A stretch of 64,000 bases of DNA, taken from positions 248,001 to 312,000 of the forward strand of contig WHUZ01000005.1 of assembly GCA_015179045.1 (NCBI GenBank). The letters are read 5' to 3'. This document shows, piece by piece, positions 33,850 through 45,147 of this stretch; the first letter of the stretch is position 1; each line of letters starts with the position of its first letter. This DNA comes from Kalaharituber pfeilii (taxonomy: Eukaryota > Ascomycota > Pezizomycetes > Pezizales > Pezizaceae). Below the pieces are notes generated by a model. That model was given only the letters and a program-made list of their open reading frames with translations, was not told the DNA's origin and searched no databases. The position numbers and the translations under genes are program-made.

Positions 33850-36593
33850 ATGCCGCCCTTTCGCGATGATCACATTCTTGTAAGCCTCCTCTCTCTTTCC
33901 GCTTCGCGCGACCACAATTGACAGGTCTTTTGTCAAGATCATCTCCCCCGGGTCACAGACCACTCTCGCACAGCTTGGTTTACCTGAATCATTTACACCT
34001 GCAAAATTTCGGATACCATCGCGCATGTTTCCCGGCCTGGAGGACGACACATGGGTACCAATCAAAGTACGGGAATTAAGAGAAGGTGAAGATGTGGGAA
34101 CACTCCTGGGTGTTAAGGTAGACTCTAAAAAAGCAGAGTCATCAAAGGCTAAGAAGGATGTGGTCGTTGGAAATGGTGCACCAAAGTCTTTAGGGTTACA
34201 AGAAGGCAAATCAATGGAACAGGCAAAACTAGAGAAGCCGAAGGATACGTCTGGCTTTCCCAAAACTCAGGATGAAAAGGCCACAGCGGCGACAGCTACC
34301 ACGATGGAGGAAACGGCAAATCCTCCTACAGCTACAATGGATACTGGTGCACCCGCACCAGACACCGCGAAAAGTTTTGCTGCGTCAACGGATGATCAAG
34401 ACACAGAACTCCCTGATGCCGATGACAATGAAGGAGATGACGAAGAAGGGGAGGAGGGTGAGGATTTAGAGGAAGGAGAAGAGCATGAGCAAGAAGGGGA
34501 AGGAGAGGAAACCCAAGACGTCGAGGAGATTGTGTTATCGGATGACGAGGAAATGGCAGAGGGAGAAGAAATCGTTGAAGATATAATAGAAATGCCTGAG
34601 ACAGAAAACGGTGTTATATATGTGGAGGATGAAGATGACGACGAAGGTGCTGTTTGGCCAATTCAGCAAGGCAAAGTGGTGAACTGGGGTGCTTTCTTTG
34701 CGTTACTGTGGGTTCTGACCTTTCCCATTCAAGCTATCTGGCGGTGGAAGTCACCAGGATTGATTATACCTTTAGGACCTATGTTCATGAACTTATAAAT
34801 CCCACTTTTCACACACCAATTTTAATTATATGTCCGCCAATTTGGAACCGTATGGATAAAGAGCTGGTCACGCAGTTCGTTTTCGAGAAGCTCAAGGCGC
34901 CAGGACTTTGCCTACTGGATTCCGCTCTTGCGGTTTGCTGGGCATATGGACTAGCTACTGCTACCGTGATAGATGTTGGTTATGAGAAGACCGATATAAC
35001 ACCCGTCCTTGACTACCTTGTATGCGAGGTTGAGCGAGATATAATCTCCGTAGGTGGAGAAGATATGACACAACATCTCAGCAAGATACTTGGAGGTGAG
35101 GAAAAGGGTTGGGGACGGGACTTGGTAGAACAGCTTAAGTGCAGCAATATTTGCGAAATATTGGACGGCGCCAAGATCCCTATACCTGGCACACAGGAAC
35201 CCGAAAAAATTGATGAAATTTTGAAAAAGGGTATCAAGCTCAATAGGGACGGGGACGAGGAGGAAGAAGAAGGAGTTACCAATGTTGCTGCAATTGTGGC
35301 AAGCGGGAAGACTCACGAGTACCTTGCAAAGAAGGAACGTGAGAAACAGGAAGCACTAAAAGGAGCACAAAAGAATTTACCAAATTGGAGAAGGGAATAT
35401 AACAAGTTCTGGGCTATTGAGAAGCGCAAGCCTGGGGATGCGGATGTCGTCATGATTGACCAACCAGAGCAACCACCTGCGCCCGTGCCTCAGACTCAGG
35501 TGCAAGAAGAAAAGTCTGATGAGATGATGACAGATCAACCAGCCCCACCGCCGGTGCCAGCCCAGGAAGTTACCTCAGCCCAACCGGCTCCAGTGCCAAC
35601 GTCACCGCCAAAAACAACTGACTCCGAGGTAAAGCCACCCTCGCGGCCTGGGACCGCCGGAGGCCCATCAACACCGCGGCCCGGCGCGTCCTCTGGGGAA
35701 GCACCACCTTCACGGCCAGGTACATCATCCGGTGATCAGCCCGCTGCTGCTTCTGGAGAAGATGGAAGCACCAATCCGCCTGCTGAGCAAACCTCTGTCT
35801 CTGCCCCACCCGTTGAATCTGATGAGGTACGCATCAACCGTGAGAAAGCAGAGGCTAGGGAGAAGCGTAAAGAAGAAAAGCGGATAAAAGCACTAGAGGC
35901 AGAGCTACGTCCCAACGAGTACCGTCGGGAGATTGAGGTTGGAACCGAGCGCTTCCGTGCCGCGGAATGCGGGATAATGATGACCATTGCCGATGCTGTT
36001 TATAGGATAATTAGCAGAGTAGACGATATTTCTAGGAGACCGGAGCTATGGGAGAATTTGGTTATTGTCGGTAATGGAAGTAAAATTAAAGGCAAGCATA
36101 GAACAGTGGCCCCTCTCAGTGGTAGAGGGTAGATGATATTCTTATAAATACTAATAATATCCGCAGGATTCAAGGATACTCTAATAATGACTCTGACTGA
36201 AAAATACAAAATATCACCATCTTCTGCAACAATTTTCACCTCTGAGCTTCCCTCCGCATCCTCGACTCCACTCCCGACCGGCGCCAGCACACCCCTTCCG
36301 CCTGGAAATGCCCAGTCGAGCGTAAACCCGCTTCTCCTTGCTGCAACCACAAACAGCTTGCACAACCAGCAGCAGCAGCATAGCTCGCATAGCCTCTCAC
36401 CAATGAATATTAGGACAGCAAAGATGCCAGACTACTTTCCAGAATGGAAGGACGCTGGTTTCGAAGAGGCAGGTTTCTTGGGGCGCAAGTTGCGGCGAAA
36501 GTTGTGTTTGTGGTGGATCAAGGGGTCAGTAGGGGATTCTTAAGCAGAGTGGAGTATAATGAAATGGGACCCACTGGTATTCACAGCGTGTAA
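33850..36593 (+). CDS. ARP9: Actin-related protein 9-like SWI/SNF-RSC subunit, apparent C-terminal frameshift
   Basis: Exons 33850-33879, 33938-34707, 34776-36091 and 36167 onward. The protein starts MPPFRDDHILIISPGSQTTL, with the actin-like first strand, and continues LGLPESFTPAKFRIPSRMFPG as in fungal Arp9. A long acidic insert (about residues 110-270) is followed by VVNWGAFFALLTYV, FHTPILIICPPIWN and ATVIDVGYEKTD, then a Pro/Ser-rich insert, then LVIVGNGSKIKGFKDTL, ISPSSATIFTSELPS and MPDYFPEWKDAGFEEAGFLG. Arp9 pairs with Arp7 on the helicase-SANT region of Snf2/Sth1 remodellers. Intron 3 (36092-36166) begins GC rather than GT. At the G run 36480-36483 the frame breaks: as read, translation stops at 36543, but one register over the conserved end (AQVAAKVVFVVDQG... 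to HSV) continues to a TAA at 36593. A missing G explains this. Confidence 0.88.
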
Positions 36594-37935
36594 GATGATG
36601 TTTGATGATTCATGTTTTATGTTGGCTGGGAGTGAGTTATGCTTTAGAGACTATTCCATACTCTTGTTTTTGTGCGTGTGTGCGTGTACTTTTTTTTTTT
36701 TTTTTTTTTTTTTTGCGTAAGTCTTAATACTATAGAGAATATGTTGGACACGCATATCTGTACAAGTAATATTTACCGAAATAAAAAATAGTATCAGCAT
36801 ACTATTCTCAAGCGATATTCAAAGTTCCGCACGATTTTGAATGAAAAGGAGGCTGCGAGTGCCATTTAGAGTTGAAGGTACGATGCAACACCAAAAATCA
36901 GAAAAAGGGCGGGAGCGTTGGGGGTAACGTTAATGTCGTGTGTGCCTATAAAATGTTCGGTATATAACGCACATCTTTTCTCTATCAGTATCAGCCATAT
37001 ATGTACCTTAGTAGGTATTTTATGCACCATTCTATAATAAAGAAGCATAACTATGTACCATAGTTGGTTGCATCAGCTTAAACAATCGATTCACTCTTCT
37101 GCGAGTTACTATTACTAAACGCGCAACTATGCATATCAGAGACCTACTATCCAACCTCACATAAGGAATTCTCTCAAATTACATTCCATTTGAATTTACA
37201 TCAATTTTTTGCTACATAAAGATTTTTGTAATACTGCCCTTGTGCCAGAATAAATGGGTAGACCGTGTTGCTACTGGTTTCCGCTTGCAAATGTTAGGGT
37301 TAGCTCCGCACCAGGGATTGAATTAAGTTGCATGTTGTAAAGCTCGACGGGCTGTGGAGGATTATGTACGAATTAATATAGCCTTGGGTTTTGGTATGAC
37401 CGACGACGGCGAGAGCATTATGTAGAGCGTACCAGTCCTCTACGTATCTATGCAGTGGCACTGTGGGGTCCATCGTCGTTGAGGCTAGAATTGTCATGCA
37501 GATACATCCTTACTTAGGTATACGCGTAGCAGCAGGTAATGTACTCTACATCTATTGTGTAAGTCAAAGAGCTTACGGCATCATGGGATCTGTGGAAAGT
37601 GCAGACTAACTATAGAAGCACACCTCGTGACATGAGCCTAGCGGTCATGTGGGTTGCTTACTAACCAACCTGCACAGAAGAAGTAATGCCGCCGGTGTTG
37701 CCTATTTTGGATTAGACCAGCAGCAACCACACTAGCTTCTGACACCGTCGGCCGAAGCCGATGGACGACTTGCCAACGGTCCCCGAAATTAAGGGCTCAG
37801 TACGATGATACGGCCTGGTGTCGGCTTGGTTGAGTCTAAACTTACAGGAGGTTCTGGCCCAACAGCATCCCGAGACCGGGACCGACGCCGACGGGCTGGC
37901 CTCGGCCATTGCGATCTCATTACTCGGCCGCGGGC
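36594..37935. other. Intergenic region, no gene seen
   Basis: Contains a T run of about 25 at 36690-36714 and otherwise unremarkable AT-rich sequence, then GC-rich sequence from about 37730 up to the hAT-type MITE. No supported coding region. Confidence 0.5.
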
Positions 37936-38246
37936 TAGTGAGCGGCACGAGCTAGCTCGAGCCGAGCTGGAGGGTGAGCTCGAGCCTGGATTGATTATAT
38001 ACATAATATTGACAAACTAAACTAAACTAAGCTAAATTTTCATCTTTCTCACTACTATCAGCTAAATTGTGCATTTCGTTGTTGGTAGGTCAGAATGAGC
38101 TCCAAGTCTCTAATTATTACTATATTAGGTATTTACAGTTTATGAAACCTTGCACTGGCTAAGCATTTTAGAGAGCTGTCAAGAAAAACACTAGCATGAT
38201 CTTGGCTCGTTTGAGCTCGAGCTGGCTCGGCTCGTGCCGCTCACTA
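37936..38246. mobile_element. hAT-type MITE with 8-bp TSD (311 bp)
   Basis: The termini are perfect 17-bp inverted repeats, TAGTGAGCGGCACGAGC at the left and its reverse complement at the right, extended by imperfect CTCGAG/GCTCGAGC-rich subterminal repeats. It is flanked by CCGCGGGC (37928-37935) and CCGCGGGT (38247-38254), an 8-bp duplication with one transition. An 8-bp duplication and TAG-type ends are the signature of the hAT superfamily. No transposase is present. Confidence 0.85.
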
Positions 38247-38896
38247 CCGCGGGTGAAGGGGGTTGGAGAAATAGGCCTCTGACAGGTTACAGAGACGATA
38301 TGACCCTTATATAAAACCAGTTCCAATATTCATAAACTGAATCTGTTGAGCATCTCGAGTGTATCAGCAGAGTGGACAAGTGATATCAATAACATAGTAC
38401 AGCAGGCCTCCAACCACGAGCAATTACAAGTCTATTAGAGTCTTCATCTATCGTCGGAACAAACCACGAATAACGCATTATTTTGTCTGCAACCTCCGCA
38501 GCCGCAATTTGCATAGAGCCAGGACACTTGGAAAAAAACGCAAAATATTTCCCTCATTCCAGCGAAACAAGCGGCAGAGACATCGATATGATGGGTACGA
38601 AGAACCAACCAGGCGAGCCGTTACCTGCACCAGCTTCCACCGAATCGAGTAGCATATCTGAACCTTCAGAAAAGCAGAACTCAGCAGAACCAGAGGATGA
38701 GCCTTGGCTCGGGGCGAAAGCAGGGTGATCAGTCACCAAGTTTTGGACCGTCCTAGTGGGGTAAATGATGGCAATGTCAGTCCCTATCCTAAGAATACCG
38801 TTACTAACATCAATAGGTCAGACTCAATATTGGCATGTTGCTTACTGCTCTTGACTTCAACATTGTAGCAACTGCCGTTCCGCAAATCTCCTCTGA

Positions 38897-38932
38897 CTCG
38901 CCATAGCCCACAGGGGCGGCAAGCGAGCAATG

Positions 38933-38970
<38 letters not shown>
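38897..38970 (+). mobile_element. Minimal LINE tail insertion with 8-bp TSD
   Basis: Only 74 bp: the CTCGCCATAGCCCACAGGGG...GCGAG stem-loop, AATGATATT, and about 33 A. It is flanked by perfect TCCTCTGA copies (38889-38896 and 38971-38978). Removing it rejoins the MFS frame ...AVPQISS-EFRQFENS.... This is the shortest copy and defines the 3'-terminal module. Confidence 0.85.
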
Positions 38971-38973
<3 letters not shown>

Positions 38974-39267
38974 TCTGAATTTCGTCAGTTTGAGAACTCA
39001 TCGTGGCTCGGGTCAGGTTTCCTAATTAGTTTTGCCCTCTCCCTGCCACTATATGGAAAGTTCAGCACAATCTTTGGCCGCAGAAATTCATTCATATTCG
39101 GCACCCTCGTTTTATCCTTAGAAGTGCGCTATGTGGCTGGACCAGCTCTATGGAGATGCTTATTTGGGCCCGTGTCATTCAAGCCTTTGGGGGTGGCGAG
39201 ATATACGGCCTTGTAAACGTGATCATAGCTGACCCTGTGCCATTGAGGGACGTTGGCAAATATATTT

Positions 39268-39337
39268 TTTTTTTAAATATCATTACTCGCTTGCCGCCCC
39301 TATGGGCTATGGCGAGGTTAAATACAAAGAAAATAAG
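39268..39337 (-). mobile_element. LINE tail insertion with 9-bp TSD
   Basis: Minus orientation: a T run, then ATCATTACTCGC...GCGAG on the plus strand, the reverse complement of the same stem-loop module. AATATATTT occurs on both sides (39259-39267 and 39338-39346). It lies within the MFS coding sequence. Confidence 0.75.
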
Positions 39338-40539
39338 AATATATTTCCACAGTCGGGCTCGTTTGGATGGCAGCGGACGTAGCTGGACCACTACTGGGTG
39401 GCACATTTGCCAATACGTTACCGGGCGGTGGGTATTCTGGATCAATCTGGTGAGTTGACTTAAAAACAAGGACGCTTTTGAAAGGCTCGTAATTAACAGG
39501 CTACCAGTGCATCTCTCCAATCAGCCTTCTTATAACATCACGGGCATCAAACAAAGACTTCTGAAAACTGATATTCTTGGCATTCTCAGTCTCTGCGATG
39601 GGACTGTCTGTTTGTTACTTGGTATTGAATGGGGTGTAAAGCTGTCCCTTGGAGAAGCCCAGAAGTGATTGGTTGCCTTATTGGAGGGCTTGTACTGTTG
39701 ATCAACTTTGCTATAGTTGAGATGTTTCTGACCCAAGATCCCCTCGTTGATCCCACTTTTTTTTTTCAAAAGCTGGACTTTGATATCGATATTTCTTGCC
39801 GAGTTTGTTTTGGAGCCAACTTGTTGGGCATGATGTATTATGTACCCCAGTTCTTGAAAGTCGTCATTGGAGACTCAGCAACCCTTTCTGGAGTTGGCCT
39901 TGTGCCAATGATGATTGGCCTTGCCATATCCAGCCCCATCGCTGGCTTTTGTGACAAGCAAATACGGACTGAGCAAGATTAACGCAGTAATTGGCGCAGT
40001 TCTCGTGGCGATTCCGTCGGCGCTTATGGGGAGATGGGCAGCAAGCACATCACGTGCTGAGGTTATTATCCTTCTCTTCATTATGGGGTTTGGTCAGGGG
40101 GCAGTTATGTCGGGTTTAGTATTGGCTGCTTAGATAGCCGTTCCTGCCACAGGGTAAGCTTGGTTATCTTCAAATAACTTTTTATACACAATTTCGTTAA
40201 TAGTTTTGTACTAACATATTCGACAGAATTGCAGTAGTGACTGCTCTTTGCATTTTCGTCCAAACGGTCGGTGACATTTGGAATAGCCACAGTCGGAGCC
40301 ATCTATGTTAGAACGCTCAAAGGCAAGCTGTCTGGCACTGGACTGTCAAGTCTTGAAGTAGGGAAGATTCTCTCCGACATATGGGTGATTAGGACGGACT
40401 TCAAGGAAGTAATCCAAAGGCGATCATTGAGGAGTACGCCCACTCGATGCAGAATGGTTGGTGGCTGCATTTTGAGTTTGCCGTTGTTACTTTGATGTTT
40501 TCAGCCTTAGCCAAACAGAACAAGCTCGAAGGGAAGTAA

Positions 40540-41534
40540 CCAATGGTCTAAGAAGTTAGAAATTTGGTGATTAGTTCTTGATCGATGATGTAATTACGTT
40601 GATATGGTTGATGTATATAAATGCGAATATACTTGAATGACTAACGGCCTTTGATGCGGCAAGCAATTGTCGTGCGTGTTCTCGTACCACTCAGACCCCT
40701 CTAAGAGGGGCCTGTTTTTTTTTTTTTTTTTTTTTATATATCATTACTCGCATACCGCCCTGGGGCTATGGCGAGATTAACTGTTCCCGTACCCAGACTC
40801 TGAGATTAACTACATTGGAGACAAAAGTAAAATAAGATAGAATAAAGGGAAATCCTGCCGCGCCAGTTCCAGTGTAGCGTCCAACCGATGGCCATCATCT
40901 TTCTACCCATTTCATGAGCTCCACCAGTCGGCCCGGCTCCTCCGCCTTTGCTTCTGGTGGTGCAAGAGGAGCATGTGACAAGTCATAATATTATTTACTA
41001 CACAGGTTGAAATTCAATTCTGTCCACATCTAAGCTTCAGGCTAGCTTTATTTTCATTAAAAACGTGAACACCAGGGCGACGAAACTGAGCGTGAGCAAA
41101 ACAGCAACAAGTTCTTGCCCTCTGTTCTACATCGGTCAAGTAGATCCCACTCCACTCTAGTAGAACAGCATGCGCCTCATAGCCCAGGTATGAAGCCTGC
41201 ACACGCCTTGATCTGTTCTCTGCGTGTGGCCAGACTATCTCCGTAGATTTGTTACGAGAGCATCGACACGCTTCAGGCCTGATGAGGGAAAGGGAAAGAT
41301 GAGTATAAGGAGGTGTCTCGATTGGAGAACATGAGTGATACTATAATTCAGAGCACTGAACAACAGCTGCTGAGACCCTTCAATGAGGCTACCTCAAATA
41401 TTCGACAACTTGTTCAATGGTAGGCGTGCAAATTCCCTGGACGGAGCAATCAGACGAGTCTCGGCAACCAGACTATGCACAGAATCTTTTGAGTTGTCCA
41501 TCTAAACAAGTATATAGTAGAACTCGGATAGTGC
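40540..41534. other. Intergenic region with one LINE tail
   Basis: About 1 kb between the two pseudogenes (plus-strand MFS, minus-strand regulator, so their 3' ends face each other). It carries the LINE tail at 40715-40785 and no supported gene. Confidence 0.5.
40715..40785 (-). mobile_element. LINE tail (stem-loop plus poly(A))
   Basis: A T run of about 21, then ATCATTACTCGCATACCGCC...GGCGAG on the plus strand: the same module in minus orientation. The outer stem is kept. One inner pair is changed to a G-T (G-U) pair. The distal boundary and duplication could not be fixed. Confidence 0.7.
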
Positions 41535-42624
41535 TCAGGCATCGCAGTCGGCATCAGACCTAATGTACAATAGGGCACATTCCGGGCCGACATAACTTCC
41601 TCCTCCATACTTCATCGACCCAACGCTTTTTGGGTCTCTTGCTAGGTCAAACATGATCAACTGCTTATTTTTGGAAGTAACACTACCCCAGAGCTCGCTG
41701 GTCCGATCCATTACAAGTATCAGGAGGTCCATAGCAGCCCTAACGCTATAGTCATGGGACTCAAGCCACCATATGCAAAGAATACGTGCACTGACAAAGT
41801 ACGCTGGGGTGACAAATGGGTTGAAGGGTCCTGTTGCTGCAAGATCGAGGGTTTCTTTGATCGTTGAAAGAATACCCTGTACTGCATGGATGTTACGGTT
41901 TCTACGATGATGTAGTAAATATGAGGGTGTAACTTAGGAAAACGCTTGGTGCTTTGACCTTCGAGAGGGCAGCTCTTGCTGGCCCTTCTTATAGTCAATC
42001 CTGCGTGCCTTCTACTGTCTAACTTGCTATGATATCATGACATTATATCTATGGATACCCCTCAGCCACTGCCTCGCCCCATCTAGAGGTCCATCTGGTG
42101 GCTCTGCTCCTGGAGGTCCGTTCAGAAGCTCTGCTCCTGGAGATCCATTCGGTGGCTTTGCTCCTAGAGGTCCGTCCAGTTGCTGACACTATGCTATGTC
42201 CATGCCGTCAGATCCTTGCAATACACATCCGTGCCCGATCCATGTTTCATTGCCAGACTGTAGCTATCGGTTGATCAGGCCGAATTGTCACTAGCAGCTT
42301 TACAGGTCTATGGGTGGATATCCCCTTCCCGGGTAGGCCCTGACAATGGAGACATGTTAAGAACCTCTTCGACTCCTCCCCGTCCTCTGCGGCGTGGCTA
42401 GTGAAGCTAATAAACGGCCGAGATATCCACGTGGGGCTGTTCGCGGTCCATTGCTGCAGAGGGGGTGGGTGACAAATTTTGCTGGGCCGAATCACTTTGT
42501 GGACTTGAGTCGGACGCTGGAGGGTCAGTCATGGCGCCGTGATGAAGAGGAATTGCAAAAACATAGATCATTATTTGCAGCTGAGTTACAGCAGTATGGT
42601 CTGTCCTGCCGACGACACTTCTTA

Positions 42625-42954
42625 TGGGAGAGATGCCGGGTATGGAAACGAAGATGGCCCGGGGGCCGCGCGGAGCTACTAGGACTGCGGAAAGGGGAGG
42701 ACCAGGGGACGGACTCGGCGGCGGACCCACTGATGACGCTACTGACGTGGGTGAAGTCGACGGAATGAGAAGGGACATCCATATTCCACTATTTCTATTT
42801 CCTAGGAAGGAGCGACGGGACGGAACGGTCACAATACCTTTATTTTTCCTTTTCATTTCCTTATATCCCTTTCTAACTCATTATTCCATATGTACTTAAC
42901 ATCGCCATAGCCCCCAGGGCGGCATGCGATTAATGATATAAAAAAAAAAAAGAA
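42625..42954 (+). mobile_element. LINE 3'-end insertion (330 bp) with 11-bp TSD
   Basis: Perfect GACACTTCTTA copies flank it (42614-42624 and 42955-42965). The insert carries GC-rich coding-like sequence, a T-rich 3' untranslated stretch, the stem-loop module with outer pair changed (ATCGC...GCGAT) and an A tail. Excision joins the regulator frame ...LPRELRSV and VGRTDHTAV..., which supports the boundaries. Confidence 0.85.
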
Positions 42955-43585
42955 GACACTTCTTAGTTCCCTTGGGAGTGCAAGACGGAAACAGGTTAAG
43001 GATCTCTCGAAATCCTCATTTGTGCGTTCCCTCTGGCGCACGTCAGTAGGTGTATGATGGTCACTGTTGAAAACTACGATTTTCCCGAGTAGAACAGTAA
43101 GTTTATACAAATAGTGGAATCCACCCCTTGGCTTTTTCGGTGGTGTAATCAGGTCGTTCAGGTCAGCAGAAAACTCCTCACTTAAAGTTGGGTCAAAATC
43201 TTAAAAGAAAGTGTCACCACAAGGGTTTGCCAATGGTGCATTGCCACTACCATATCATCCGAATTTTGAAAGATGTATTCTTCGACGGAGTAATTGACAC
43301 AAAGATCTTTATCTCGGATGACCATTGGCCAACTGCAGCAGAAGGACATATATCCGTGTAACCTATATGATGCCCACAGCGCTCTTCTTTGCTCTTCTTT
43401 ATGACTTTCGGTCTCTGGAGGAGGCAAAAAGGAGTAATATCGCTTGGAGCCCACGCGGTGCAGCCCCAGTGGCATAGCTATCCTGTACGCATTCCCTAGC
43501 ATGATCCAACGTGGCATTTCTGCCACCATATACACAACACCGGTGGAGCACACCTCTGAAGCCCTCGGCTTCAGCACAATTGACA

Positions 43586-43840
43586 TCGTGCATTCGGAGG
43601 AGCCGTCCCCCCCCGAGCGCACAACCCCCACCCCCGCCCCCGCTCCTGAAGAGGTCACGACCAAGACGAGAAAGCGGAAAGGCAAAGCGGCGTCAGCGCA
43701 AACGCCGTATGCCCTCAAACGTATGATAGTGAGAGTCGTGGGTTTTATCTAGCTTACTTCCTTTTATTTCTTATATAACTAAACCTCGCCATAGCCCATA
43801 GGGCGGCATGCGAGTAATGATATTAAAAAAAAAGAAAAAA
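43586..43840 (+). mobile_element. LINE 3'-end insertion, boundaries approximate
   Basis: GC-rich coding-like sequence (TTKTRKRKGKAASAQTPYALK frame ending at 43752) is followed by a T-rich stretch, CCTCGCCATAGCCCATAGGG...GCGAGTAATGATATT and an A-rich tail. It interrupts the regulator. The direct repeat is only partial (ATTGACA before, ATATGACA after). Confidence 0.65.
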
Positions 43841-45147
43841 ATATGACAAAGCTTTTGAACGTCGACCATAATGCTGCCTGGACATTCCTGAGTGAGAACC
43901 CTCTAGAAACCATTCCACGTCGAAGAAACGTTTCGATTTGATGTGCCAGCCATACGCCCGAAATCGAATAGATGCATCAGGATGCATTGGTGTAGCAATT
44001 GCCAGAACAGCGAATAGTAGAGCACGTGGTTTCGACAAGGGCCTACCAGGCGTGAGATCCGCAAGGAGCCGTCTTTGATGAAGACATGGCGTCATGGGTG
44101 TATTACATCAAAGAAAATCGACAAAAGCTGCTCAATAACCTCGGGCGAAGGGAGAAATTGACCTGAGACATGTGGGACGAAGGAAGGACTTCAGGAATCT
44201 GAGAGGCTTCTAGATTGGAGTTCTGTGCTAGGCCTGAGTTAGCGGTAGCTTGCATCTCGAAGCTATGGTCGGCTGTGTTTGCTGAGCGCTTCGCTCTCTT
44301 TGATCAAAAAGATAGGGCTGCATGGCTCGAACCTAAAGAATACTCTGGGAAATTTATAAAAGTAAAATCAAGATTATTGCTAGAAGCCTCTTCAACAGAT
44401 TGTAGATACGCTTCGCTCATTTGCTCTTGTTCCAAATCCATGATATTCGAAAATACCGGATGTGCAATAGATGGTGACAGTTGAGGAGCGTTGCAGACCT
44501 TGTGGCGGTGTAAGTATCTACTCGTTAAGCTGTGATTGTCCTAAAAGTCTGGGCGATAGGTCTGACGAGAACTCAGTCCTATTGTTCATATCTATGTCCA
44601 GCATATGGTTCAATTCAGTGTCTGTTTGGGAAGCAGGTGAAAGCTGAGGAGTGCGTTGAGTTCTGAGATTAGCTGGTGACGACCCGGCGGATGGGAATAT
44701 CGACATCCGCCCATTCGCTTCGGCAAAGTTTCTTCCCTGGGTATCGACGATGCTAAGGAAGCGGTTGGCGAAGCTAGTAACCTATTATTAACAGTGTCTA
44801 TATTTTCCATGTTTCCATAACAAGAGAAAACAATACCTCACACAGTTCTCGGTCGTGAACCCCCAATATCCTTCTGCGGTTTAGCAACATAATACATTCT
44901 TTCTCTAAAACAACAGGTTCCACATGCAGGTCGTATTCCCTAAATCCAAGACCAAATTTATCCCCATATGTGGGATTAAACAATTAACAACTTTACCCCA
45001 GATGGCGGGCGAAGCAGGGAGACAAGAATGTGGAAAGATTGCTCATACATCGCATCTAGTTTTTCGCCGTCGACATGGAATGCATGCCCTGTTCTTGTCA
45101 ACAACTTTTTCTGCAGTGGCGGTATAAGTGACGGATGCGAAATTCAT

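Larger units (their letters stand above)
38588..40539 (+). pseudogene. DHA2-type MFS transporter, disrupted
   Basis: Starts at ATG 38588 with a Ser/Glu-rich cytosolic N-terminus, then a probable first helix region: KFWTVLVG, a 56-nt intron with a GTAAAT donor, then LNIGMLLTALDFNIVATAVPQIS. This is followed by EFRQFENSSWLGSGFLISFA, LPLYGKFSTIFGRRNSF, and helices such as WRSPEVIGCLIGGLVLLINF, ending FEFAVVTLMFSALAKQNKLEGK. The D-x-x-I-V-A-T-A-V-P and G-K-x-x-x-x-F-G-R-R motifs mark a 14-helix drug:H+ antiporter-like MFS protein. Lesions: an in-frame TGA before the first helix, two LINE-tail insertions (38897-38970, 39268-39337) and several frame changes (for example near 39185 and 39960). It cannot make a full transporter. 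Confidence 0.85.
41535..45147 (-). pseudogene. Zn2Cys6 fungal-specific transcription factor, disrupted
   Basis: From ATG 45147 the frame reads to DKNRACIPCRRRKTRCDV, the first half of a Zn2Cys6 cluster, and then hits a TGA. Fragments of the fungal-specific transcription factor domain follow in order on the minus strand. These are ALLFAVLAIATPMHPDASIR (about 44000), PRWIMLGNAYRIAMPLGLHR (about 43500), EEQRRALWASYRLHGYMSF (about 43360), YLYKLTVLLGKIVVFNSD (about 43080) and FRLALPRELR (about 42980). Next come LQIMIYVFAIPLHHGAMT (about 42560) and a C-terminal LATGPFNPFVTPAYF-like region. It ends at the TGA at 41535. Two LINE ends interrupt it (42625-42954, 43586-43840). These regulators bind CGG-type DNA sites and control nearby pathway genes; with the adjacent MFS it may once have been a transporter-regulator pair (inference). 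Confidence 0.8.
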
